Virus record (IMG/VR): IMGVR_UViG_2162886007_000001
Span: 1 to 34,594 of that record
Direction: 5' to 3' (one strand)
Length of the DNA stretch: 34,594 nucleotides
DNA from: a virus
The position numbers were made by a program, and so were the translations under genes. Each line of letters begins with the position of its first letter. Position 1 is the first letter of the stretch. Below the pieces are notes generated by a model. The model was given only the letters and a program-made list of their open reading frames with translations. It did not search any database and was not told the origin of the DNA. Below, piece after piece: positions 1 to 4,824 of this stretch.

Positions 1-54
1 TTGGGAGAGCGGTGCAACCAAGTCTATTGGCGGGCAGTACCTGCTGGCCGCCGC
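1..54. repeat. Terminal direct repeat, left copy
   Basis: Bases 1-54 are identical to bases 34541-34594. Both copies fall inside the repressor gene, and joining the ends restores an open frame through the HTH domain. The length is typical of the overlap that short-read assemblers leave on a circular contig. I read it as an assembly overlap of a circular or circularly permuted genome, not as a biological terminal repeat. Confidence 0.95.
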
Positions 55-598
55 AGAGGTGTATCAGGTGGATCCGCGCTGGCTCCTTGGCCAGACAGAT
101 GCCGATGGGCACCCGTGGTCAGCCGACCGTCCGTCGGGAACCGTCTCAGCAGTCGCTGCGATTGAGACGAAGGCCGGTCAGTATCGCGTCGAGCAAATCG
201 ACGGGAGAGCGGACATGGGCGAAGGAAGCGAAAACGAGGACTATCCTGAGGTGGTCCGGGCAATGGATTTCAGTGATTCCTACATCAGGAACCTGATTGG
301 CTTCCTGCCGCCCCCTGGCCGTCTCAAGCTGGTTACTGGCGTCGGCGACTCCATGGTGCCCAGGATCCAGCCAGGTGAGGTCGTGCTTGTGGACACAGGG
401 TGCAGCGAATACCAAGGAGACGGGATTTACCTCATCAACTCCGGGAATGGGCAGCAGCTCAAGGCCCTGCAGGATCGTGGTGATGCGGTGTACGTCGTCA
501 GCGCCAACGCCTCGCTATACCCTCCTTTCCCGGCTCCAAAGGGAACGCTTGTAGCCGGCAAGGCTTACCTCATAGGGAAGCTTGAGCGCGTTGCCTGA
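1..598 (+). CDS. CI-like phage repressor, C-terminal part (gene continues from 34431)
   Basis: This is the larger part of a 235-residue repressor whose first codons lie at 34431-34594 of the circular molecule; the reading frame here begins at base 2. The joined protein has an N-terminal XRE-type helix-turn-helix (about residues 8-65), a variable linker, and a C-terminal S24/LexA-type peptidase fold. The nucleophile motif GDSM gives Ser154 and the general base is Lys191 in QLKAL; the 37-residue spacing matches LexA. The usual Ala-Gly cleavage site is not where expected: the only AG in the linker (95-96) is 59 residues before the serine, against about 35 in LexA, so RecA-stimulated self-cleavage is uncertain. 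It should bind the TGTCA-N6-TGACA operators on both sides of the gene and hold the lytic promoters off. A strong terminator follows directly. Confidence 0.93.
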   Translation, partial: WESGATKSIGGQYLLAAAEVYQVDPRWLLGQTDADGHPWSADRPSGTVSAVAAIETKAGQYRVEQIDGRADMGEGSENEDYPEVVRAMDFSDSYIRNLIGFLPPPGRLKLVTGVGDSMVPRIQPGEVVLVDTGCSEYQGDGIYLINSGNGQQLKALQDRGDAVYVVSANASLYPPFPAPKGTLVAGKAYLIGKLERVA

Positions 599-623
599 CA
601 GTTCCCAGCGATTCCGCCATACC

Positions 624-648
624 AAGGCCCCCAAGTGGGGCCTTTTTT
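624..648 (+). terminator. Rho-independent terminator after the repressor gene
   Basis: An 8-bp perfect stem (AAGGCCCC / GGGGCCTT) with a 5-base loop CAAGT is followed by a run of six T. It starts 25 bases after the repressor stop. It should end the repressor transcript before the left operator and PL region. Confidence 0.9.
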
Positions 649-659
649 GTGTTCGGCAT

Positions 660-760
660 GGTCAGTGCGTTGACATTCGTTAACGCGTTAAGAAAAAAAT
701 GTCAGTAGATTTACTCTTTCCCCTGTCAGCCCATTGACCTTTACTGTCAGCGCGCTGACA
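660..760. promoter_or_regulatory. Left operator array (OL-like), up to four 16-bp sites
   Basis: Four 16-bp sites fit TGTCA-N6-TGACA. 745-760 is a perfect palindrome (TGTCAGCGCGCTGACA); 660-675 has one mismatch in the left arm (GGTCA); 724-739 has one mismatch in the right arm (TGACC); 700-715 is weak (right arm TTACT). The same pattern occurs on the other side of the repressor gene at 34370-34431. Sites 724 and 745 are 21 bp apart, two helical turns. Binding by the repressor and Cro is inferred from position and symmetry. Confidence 0.8.
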
Positions 761-762
761 AT
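734..762 (+). promoter_or_regulatory. Candidate rightward early promoter (PL-like)
   Basis: TTGACC (734-739) and GACAAT (757-762) are separated by 17 bases, a sigma70-like arrangement with 5/6 and 4/6 matches. The perfect operator palindrome at 745-760 covers the spacer and part of the -10, so repressor binding would block it. Transcription would start near 769, about 35 bases before the GTG at 804. Confidence 0.6.
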
Positions 763-803
763 GGGCCCATCGCAGCACACCGCTGGCAGATGGGGTCTAC
801 CAA

Positions 804-1022
804 GTGATTAGGAACAGCAAGCAGTCGTGGGAAGTTGGCGAGTCGGTCAAGGTCGGTTTCCTCACCTTGATCGTGGTCGCGAAGGTTCCCACCCCCGGTG
901 ACTTCCTCCCGGACGCATACGTCCTCACCAACAAGGGCGCAACGAAGTTCTACCGCTTCGTGCCGCACCACGGTCTTACCTCCCACCCGTCCAAGGATGC
1001 CGCCATGCGCGGCGAGGTCTGA
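804..1022 (+). CDS. Hypothetical early protein, 72 aa
   Basis: First gene downstream of the candidate PL promoter, starting at GTG with a weak GGGG ribosome-binding site about 8 bases upstream. The protein looks beta-rich, with a conserved-looking stretch around residues 10-45 (VGESVKVG, then FLPDAYVLTN). It has no membrane segment and no motif I recognise. Its place at the head of the operon repressed by CI fits an early regulatory or host-takeover protein, but no function can be read from it. The next gene begins 4 bases after its stop, so it is probably translated from one polycistronic message. Confidence 0.6.
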   Translation: MIRNSKQSWEVGESVKVGFLTLIVVAKVPTPGDFLPDAYVLTNKGATKFYRFVPHHGLTSHPSKDAAMRGEV

Positions 1023-1025
1023 GCC

Positions 1026-1166
1026 GTGCGCGCAAAAGACTTCACTCGCAATCTCCGAAGCCGCCTGTACTGGGGCCGCTGGGAGCGCTTCTCTCTCACC
1101 GCAATTTCTGCCGCACATGGATGCATTTTCATCGCAACCATCGGTTACGTCAGGAGCGAGGAATAG
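1026..1166 (+). CDS. Small predicted membrane protein, 46 aa
   Basis: A 46-codon GTG-start frame fits between the flanking genes, beginning 4 bases after the previous stop and ending 2 bases before the next ATG. Residues 1-22 are basic and aromatic (several Arg, with LYWGRWERF). Residues 23-42 form one hydrophobic segment (SLTAISAAHGCIFIATIGYV), then a charged tail. The layout is that of a single-pass membrane microprotein. Support is the tight spacing and clean fit in the operon; there is no homology I can name. Confidence 0.5.
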   Translation: MRAKDFTRNLRSRLYWGRWERFSLTAISAAHGCIFIATIGYVRSEE

Positions 1167-1168
1167 TG

Positions 1169-1348
1169 ATGCAGAACCGAGAAGTCCAAGTGCCTCGAAC
1201 TGCTTGGGCACTCCTGGCAATCATTGCAGCGGTCGTTGTGCCGCTGCGGGTCGCCGAGCTAGCACGGCAGCAGGAAACCCCTATTTTTAAGCCCGAAAAG
1301 TGTACGGACACAGTCCTTGCACCGTTGCAGGGTACGTCAAAACCTTGA
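1169..1348 (+). CDS. Small predicted membrane protein, 59 aa
   Basis: The ATG at 1169 has a good ribosome-binding site (GAGGAA at 1158-1163) and lies 2 bases past the preceding stop. Residues 11-27 (RTAWALLAIIAAVVVPL) form one membrane helix after a short charged N-terminus. A soluble tail with one cysteine follows. Together with the gene before it this makes two consecutive single-pass small proteins, which could act as a pair or represent superinfection-exclusion or membrane-modifying early functions. That role is inference only. Confidence 0.6.
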   Translation: MQNREVQVPRTAWALLAIIAAVVVPLRVAELARQQETPIFKPEKCTDTVLAPLQGTSKP

Positions 1349-1366
1349 ACCAAGGAAACCTGATTT

Positions 1367-1564
1367 ATGAGTAGGAATTTTCCGACGCAGCAAGATTCGG
1401 CCCAAAACCAGATGGCTGGATCGAAGGTCATCAATCAGAAGGAGGGCGGGTTGATCCGCATCGGCGACAGCATTGACGTTGTCGTTCTCAAGGCACGCGA
1501 CGGACATGCGCGCATCGTCATCCGTGCCCCGCGCAGTTTGGAAATCAGTGCGCAAAAACAGTGA
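1367..1564 (+). CDS. CsrA-like small protein
   Basis: 65 residues, with AAGGAAA about 9 bases before the ATG. From residue 19 the protein lines up with the carbon storage regulator CsrA along its whole beta-strand core. Identities include the IGD turn, V-V-V-L in the next strand, ARIVI against VRIGV, and RAPRSL against NAPKEV. CsrA dimers bind GGA motifs in 5' leaders and control translation. The key RNA-contacting residues are not kept: the positions of R6, R7 and R44 align with Q, K and A. An 18-residue N-terminal extension is added. It may be a degenerate CsrA that binds different RNA, or that poisons host CsrA by forming mixed dimers. The fold is likely; the role is open. Confidence 0.65.
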   Translation: MSRNFPTQQDSAQNQMAGSKVINQKEGGLIRIGDSIDVVVLKARDGHARIVIRAPRSLEISAQKQ

Positions 1565-1635
1565 CGGCCCGAGCGCGTCAACGCCCGAGCCGTCTGCCAA
1601 GTAGCCCCATCACCGCATAGATCAAGGAAACCACC

Positions 1636-2037
1636 ATGGCAACCAACAGTGTAACCCCGGAACTGGACACCCAAGCTGCAGCGCAGGCGGTGTCCGATGC
1701 CCTCGACAATGCGCCTCGCGTCGAGTTGGCGAACGATACCCACTGGACCGAAAGGGAATGGGAAGGGAACCCTCTGCACCTCAGTGTCAAAGCCCAGCTT
1801 GAACGGGCTGATCGGTGCATTGCCGGGGCCTCCTCACTTGCCAGGCTCATGCACCGGCTCTCCATTGGTGCAGCCGACGTGCAGAACACCCCCCCGGAAG
1901 ACGGTGTTCTCGTTGTCTACCCGGATGTTGGCGCGAACGAGACGGACCGGCTGTGGCTCGCGCTGAATGAACTCATCGACTACGCGGAACTAAGCATCGA
2001 AAAGGTACGTGGGTACGAGGGGGTGCGCCGTGTCTGA
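1636..2037 (+). CDS. Hypothetical early protein, 133 aa
   Basis: A clear leader with AAGGAAA before the ATG resembles that of the preceding gene. The N-terminus is acidic. Two long helices follow: one around residues 50-80 (KAQLERADRC, ASSLARLMHRL) and one around 105-125 (LWLALNELIDYAELSIEKV), joined by an acidic proline-containing linker. This two-helix plan recurs in the next three genes. The closest idea I have is the DUF3077-like group of small Pseudomonas and phage proteins, whose function I do not know. It overlaps the next gene by 8 bases. Confidence 0.65.
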   Translation: MATNSVTPELDTQAAAQAVSDALDNAPRVELANDTHWTEREWEGNPLHLSVKAQLERADRCIAGASSLARLMHRLSIGAADVQNTPPEDGVLVVYPDVGANETDRLWLALNELIDYAELSIEKVRGYEGVRRV

Positions 2038-2254
2038 TCGAAATTCCTATAAGGCTATCTCTCTCGACTTCGATCAGATGGCGACGATCAAGGCGAACCT
2101 CAAAAAGCTCCATGCCCTCACGGACCTCCTCGCAGAGGGTGACCTGGGCGATGTTGACCCGACCTCGATCAAGGTTCTTGGCGACTACGCAGGGATGGCG
2201 GTGATTGCAATCGATGAGGCCGTGAGCAAGGCGGAGGATGAAGCCAATGTCTGA
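2030..2254 (+). CDS. Hypothetical early protein, 74 aa (two-helix family)
   Basis: I place the start at the GTG at 2030 because GAGGGGG (2017-2023) sits 6 bases upstream; an in-frame GTG at 2009 lacks such a site. The protein is a short amphipathic helix (MATIKANLKKLHALTDLLAEG), an acidic linker, then a second helix (VLGDYAGMAVIAIDEAVSKAED). It overlaps the genes on both sides by 8 bases, so translation is probably coupled. No catalytic motif is visible. It shares its layout with its neighbours, suggesting tandem duplication and divergence. Confidence 0.6.
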   Translation: MSDRNSYKAISLDFDQMATIKANLKKLHALTDLLAEGDLGDVDPTSIKVLGDYAGMAVIAIDEAVSKAEDEANV

Positions 2255-2504
2255 CATGACCGTTGAGCGGAAGGTAAACGGGATGCCATTGCTGGTTCCT
2301 GCTGGGGCAGAGGCAATTCAGGCTCTCGAAATGGCGCAGACGTTCGTTGAGCAGGTTCAGTCGCTAATGTGGGACGCGATGCGCGAAGCGGCAGCGTCGG
2401 ACGATGCAATGACGGTCAAGTTCGACTATGACCGCGTAGTGGTCATGGAGCGACTTCTGAGCATGTCAACCGCGATGTATCAGGCATCGGGGGCCGTGGC
2501 ATGA
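2247..2504 (+). CDS. Hypothetical early protein, 85 aa (two-helix family)
   Basis: Start chosen at the ATG at 2247, 9 bases after GGAGG (2233-2237); the ATG at 2238 touches the GGAGG and is too close. After a short strand-like segment (GMPLLVPAGAEA) comes a helix (IQALEMAQTFVEQVQSLMWDAM), an acidic linker, and a C-terminal helix (VMERLLSMSTAMYQASGAV). It is similar in plan to the flanking genes. It overlaps the next start by four bases (ATGA). Function unknown. Confidence 0.62.
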   Translation: MSDMTVERKVNGMPLLVPAGAEAIQALEMAQTFVEQVQSLMWDAMREAAASDDAMTVKFDYDRVVVMERLLSMSTAMYQASGAVA

Positions 2505-2737
2505 GCGCGAACAAGAAAGCTCCAGCGGTTCCCTATGTCGTCATGGAGGAAGGGCCAGCCCGGTCCTTGGTCGATCAAGGCTCGTGCTATCTCACCAGCG
2601 CGCGTGCATTGATGGACTTCGTAATGGAAGACCTCAATGTGGCGACCGATCAAATGTGGGGGGTCTACCACCTCCTGTGCCTTGCAGAGAAGACCATCGA
2701 AGCCGCGCAAATCGTGATCGCAAAGGAGGGCAAGTGA
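2501..2737 (+). CDS. DUF3077-like small protein, 78 aa
   Basis: The protein reads VPYVVMEEG, then a helix (LTSARALMDFVMEDLN), then a helix (WGVYHLLCLAEKTIEAAQIVI). This resembles the strand-helix-helix pattern of DUF3077-type proteins common in Pseudomonas genomes and phages; the match is from memory of the pattern and is tentative. It starts inside the stop of the previous gene (ATGA) and ends inside the start of the next (GTGA), so all these genes are translationally coupled. No enzymatic residues are apparent. Confidence 0.62.
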   Translation: MSANKKAPAVPYVVMEEGPARSLVDQGSCYLTSARALMDFVMEDLNVATDQMWGVYHLLCLAEKTIEAAQIVIAKEGK

Positions 2738-2958
2738 ACGAGACCGCGACCATTTTGGCGTTCCCGATGCACAGGGTACGGCCGCGCGCAATCAACGGCT
2801 TCCCCCCTGGCTGGCCTGCAGGGCCTGTTGGCGAGCAGATGGAAAAGCTTGCTCGCATGGTGATGGCCCGCTCGCACAGCAAAGGAACCGAAACCACTCT
2901 GCAGGATTGCCGCGCAGCAATCTTTGCCGTCATGTACGAGACCCGCAAATGCAACTGA
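2734..2958 (+). CDS. Hypothetical early protein, 74 aa
   Basis: The GTG at 2734 overlaps the preceding TGA in the GTGA arrangement and has a very strong ribosome-binding site (AAAGGAGGG at 2722-2730). An earlier in-frame start at 2584 would lie inside the previous gene and is rejected. The protein has a proline- and arginine-rich N-terminal third (around GFPPGWPAGPVG) and a helical C-terminal half ending in TRKCN. No known family recognised. Confidence 0.6.
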   Translation: MNETATILAFPMHRVRPRAINGFPPGWPAGPVGEQMEKLARMVMARSHSKGTETTLQDCRAAIFAVMYETRKCN

Positions 2959-3404
2959 TAGCTGCCGCAGGCTATGCGGAACTCCCTCATTTGATCCGCA
3001 GCCACAGATACGCGAACCGGGTCATGCCATGGCCCGAGTTCCAAGCGCGTGAGAACCTAGCAGCGCTCCGATCCGGCTTGGCCTATGCCGGAGCCATGCG
3101 CCGGCTCAATCCAACCGGCGTATCGATGAACCTCACGAATCGCCTGCGCGTGGAGTTTGGGTTCGATGCAGACGGCATGATTGGAGCCGACGACATTTCA
3201 GCGGCCACTGATCTAATCATCAATCTGCGCATGTGGGCCAACTCTTTGGCACTGGCTGGCAGTATCGCCGGGTTGCGCGAGGATATGCGGCGCGTCGTCG
3301 GAGGATCCCATCCATTCCCGAGCAAGGGAACCAAGCGAGGGCCGCGCAACCGGCCCAATCGCACTACGTGCTGGTGGGAGGAGGAGTTCTATGGCCGCAG
3401 CTGA
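2949..3404 (+). CDS. Hypothetical early protein, 151 aa
   Basis: The ATG at 2949 overlaps the previous stop by 10 bases. The protein is mostly helical, with one hydrophobic helix (WANSLALAGSIAGLREDM, about residues 96-113). The C-terminus is strongly basic and proline-rich (KGTKRGPRNRPNRT), ending in WWEEEFYGRS, and could contact nucleic acid. It overlaps the start of the PrtN-like gene by 14 bases. No family recognised; it is the largest protein of the operon. Confidence 0.6.
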   Translation: MQLIAAAGYAELPHLIRSHRYANRVMPWPEFQARENLAALRSGLAYAGAMRRLNPTGVSMNLTNRLRVEFGFDADGMIGADDISAATDLIINLRMWANSLALAGSIAGLREDMRRVVGGSHPFPSKGTKRGPRNRPNRTTCWWEEEFYGRS

Positions 3405-3606
3405 GCATTCCACCTTCTGGCTGCTCTACGGCCAGTACGGCCCCACGATGACCGTGGAGAAGTTCCGCGAGGAGTTCTTTCCGAAGATGACCATGAAGAC
3501 CCTGCAGAACTGGATCGCCAGGGGTGACGCGCCCAGGCCGATCAATGGGGTTCTCGATGTTCGAGACGTGGCATCGTGGTGGGACGAACAAAGGAAAGGC
3601 GGCTAG
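3391..3606 (+). CDS. PrtN-like (pyocin activator family) DNA-binding protein
   Basis: 71 residues, with GGAGGAGG 6 bases before the ATG. The sequence follows the pyocin activator PrtN pattern: an N-terminal LLYGQYG, a helix (VEKFREEFF), a putative recognition segment (TLQNWIARGDAPRPI), and a C-terminal VRDVASWWDEQ. PrtN activates pyocin genes by binding P-boxes. Phage members of this size are often found beside integrases, where they could act as excisionase or transcription factor. It is the last gene of the PL operon, and the integrase lies about 1.2 kb downstream across the toxin-antitoxin pair, so an excisionase role is plausible but unproven. Confidence 0.65.
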   Translation: MAAAEHSTFWLLYGQYGPTMTVEKFREEFFPKMTMKTLQNWIARGDAPRPINGVLDVRDVASWWDEQRKGG

Positions 3607-3618
3607 GGGCCGCCTTTT
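3595..3618. terminator. Bidirectional terminator between convergent genes
   Basis: A 9-bp perfect stem AAAGGCGGC / GCCGCCTTT with loop TAGGG spans the stop codons of both converging genes (plus stop 3604-3606, minus stop 3603-3605). T-rich tails exist on the plus side (TTTTCC) and, less strongly, on the minus side. It closes the PL operon and the toxin-antitoxin transcript. Confidence 0.85.
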
Positions 3619-4034
3619 CCTTCGCGCTTCTGTCGGGCAGGAAACAGTCCACGCACTACTACCAGACAAACAGCAATGACATTGATCGTTGCGCCACTTG
3701 TAAGGGCGATCAAAGCTTTGTCACTGAGTGCAGGTTTTCCCATCGCTGTGTTAGATATGGCCGTGGCGCCGAACAACACGATCCAAAACCACACGGCCAG
3801 CCTTGCCAATTCAAACGCCTGCTCGGCGTACTTGCCACGCATCTCAGTATCGGCGCGCCGCGCGTCGTTTTTTGCTTTGATGCGATCAACTCGAGCTTCC
3901 CAGGCAGCAGCTTCACCGGTCACTGCGCCTTTGTCAGACCCCGCCGGTATCTGTAACTCCGCCTTAAGCTGGAAATTCCGGATCTGCTCATCGATGGACT
4001 CGACTCCAGGCAACTCGGGCTGCTCGTTCGCCAT
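3603..4034 (-). CDS. Two-TM membrane protein, candidate toxin paired with Panacea antitoxin
   Basis: 143 residues. The N-terminal 80 residues are soluble and charged, with likely coiled-coil character (IDEQIRNFQLKAELQ, then AAAWEARVDRIKAKNDARRA). Two membrane helices follow at about 87-108 (LARLAVWFWIVLFGA) and 114-137 (ALIALTSGATINVIAVCLVVV), and a basic C-terminus ends the protein. Its ATG overlaps the stop of the Panacea-domain gene by one base (TGATG), so the two are translationally coupled, antitoxin first. Panacea domains neutralise many unrelated toxins, some of them membrane-active, which is why I propose a toxin role. No residue in this protein proves it; it could instead be an exclusion protein. 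An upstream in-frame start at 4187 would lie deep in the antitoxin gene and is rejected. Confidence 0.6.
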   Translation of the reverse strand: MANEQPELPGVESIDEQIRNFQLKAELQIPAGSDKGAVTGEAAAWEARVDRIKAKNDARRADTEMRGKYAEQAFELARLAVWFWIVLFGATAISNTAMGKPALSDKALIALTSGATINVIAVCLVVVRGLFPARQKREGKGGP

Positions 4035-4507
4035 CAGTTCGCACCGGTCTTGGTGAAATACTCCCGCATCGAGTCTTCGGAAATTACCGCCGAGCGCCCC
4101 TCTTTGGCGGCGCGCTCCCATGGCCCACCCGGAACATGGGTCATTTGCGACAGCTTTGTGGCGGGCATGTCTTTGTAAGCCCGCCAAACGGCCTCAAGGA
4201 TGGACTGCGCCTTCCTATCCTCGGCGTTCATTCGCCACGGCTCGTCGTCGTCATCGAACGGGAACGGAACCTCTTTCAAGATTGGGCTTGCGCCGTAGTC
4301 CTTGAAGGACCTGTACACGCTCGGATACACGGGGCCGTACTGCCACGCCTGCGGCTGCTCATCAAGGAGGTTCTCTCCTGCCAGGGCCAAGCCATGCCCC
4401 TGCAAGAAGTACAGGAGCTTCTGCAATTTCATGTTGGTAACCAACACGTCATCGCGCCGCCCAAGGCGGATAAATTCGTTCGCTGCTGAGATGGCAAAGT
4501 GCTTCAT
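4034..4507 (-). CDS. Panacea-domain (DUF4065, SocA-like) antitoxin
   Basis: 157 residues. The N-terminal half carries the family's signature: ANEFIRLG, then MKLQKLLYFLQGHGLAL (about residues 26-42), then QAWQYGPVYPSVYRSFKDYG. The C-terminal half has a helical region (AQSILEAVWRAYKDM) and a HVPGGPWERA motif also typical of the family. Panacea domains are known as promiscuous antitoxin modules, and SocA acts as a proteolytic adaptor for its toxin. It is transcribed divergently from the integrase, opposite to the flanking PL operon, as expected for a gene expressed in the lysogen. Two 10-bp direct repeats lie just upstream. Confidence 0.85.
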   Translation of the reverse strand: MKHFAISAANEFIRLGRRDDVLVTNMKLQKLLYFLQGHGLALAGENLLDEQPQAWQYGPVYPSVYRSFKDYGASPILKEVPFPFDDDDEPWRMNAEDRKAQSILEAVWRAYKDMPATKLSQMTHVPGGPWERAAKEGRSAVISEDSMREYFTKTGAN

Positions 4508-4523
4508 ATCGCCCCCGGAGCGG

Positions 4524-4553
4524 GTCTACCGCTCGCCACACTAGTCTACCGCT
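4524..4553. promoter_or_regulatory. Direct repeats upstream of the antitoxin gene (candidate operator)
   Basis: GTCTACCGCT occurs at 4524-4533 and again at 4544-4553, exactly 20 bp apart (two helical turns). The array lies 17-46 bases before the antitoxin start. On the minus strand the upstream copy overlaps a -10-like TAGACT. Phase and position suit cooperative binding of an autoregulator. Confidence 0.55.
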
Positions 4554-4559
4554 GTCTCA

Positions 4560-4824
4560 GGAATTGAAACTGCCGGAAGCCCGGCGCTGAACGCCCCGTG
4601 CACCACTGCTGCACCAATGTGGGCGCAAGCACCTGAATTCAAACGGAATCCGGCCCATCCATCATGGGGGCCACGGAAAGACGGATATCGTTTGAATTCA
4701 ATGTCTTACGCATGTTTCGGTGCATCCTTGGTGCGCCGGGACTCCCTGTAAGTCCCTGTTTTTCCCTGCTGATCCCGGTGTAATGTACCCGTGCTGCACC
4801 AAGCAGCGGGGAGTGCACCAAGAC
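4560..4824. other. Putative attP and integrase control region
   Basis: No gene is visible here. The motif TGCACCA(A) occurs at 4599-4606, 4610-4617, 4795-4802 and 4814-4821, and inverted inside CTTGGTGC at 4727-4734. TCCCTG is repeated three times between 4743 and 4776. A 12-bp inverted repeat is present (see separate entry). Clustered short repeats beside a tyrosine integrase are what arm- and core-type integrase sites look like. The core crossover sequence cannot be named without the bacterial attachment site, and I see no tRNA 3' end. Confidence 0.45.
4634..4700. repeat. 12-bp inverted repeat in the putative attP region
   Basis: TGAATTCAAACG (4634-4645) is the exact reverse complement of CGTTTGAATTCA (4689-4700). 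The spacer is 43 bases. It may be a paired integrase or excisionase binding site. A transcription terminator is unlikely because no T run follows and the arms are AT-rich. Confidence 0.6.

Noticed and set aside
129-139. GTCGGGAACCG on the plus strand, resembling the core of the late motif
   Set aside because: It lies inside the repressor coding sequence on the opposite strand and lacks the upstream ATA part; the match is short enough to be chance.
4034-4187. Longer version of the two-TM protein starting at 4187
   Set aside because: It would overlap the antitoxin gene by about 150 bases; the ATG at 4034 has the coupled TGATG junction.
4721-4803. Possible tRNA fragment as attP core
   Set aside because: No T-loop GTTCGA-type sequence or acceptor pairing can be built here.
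4720-4824. Longer integrase starting at 4720
   Set aside because: The extra 35 residues are cysteine-rich and would cover the repeat-rich attP candidate; the ATG at 4825 begins a normal integrase N-terminus.
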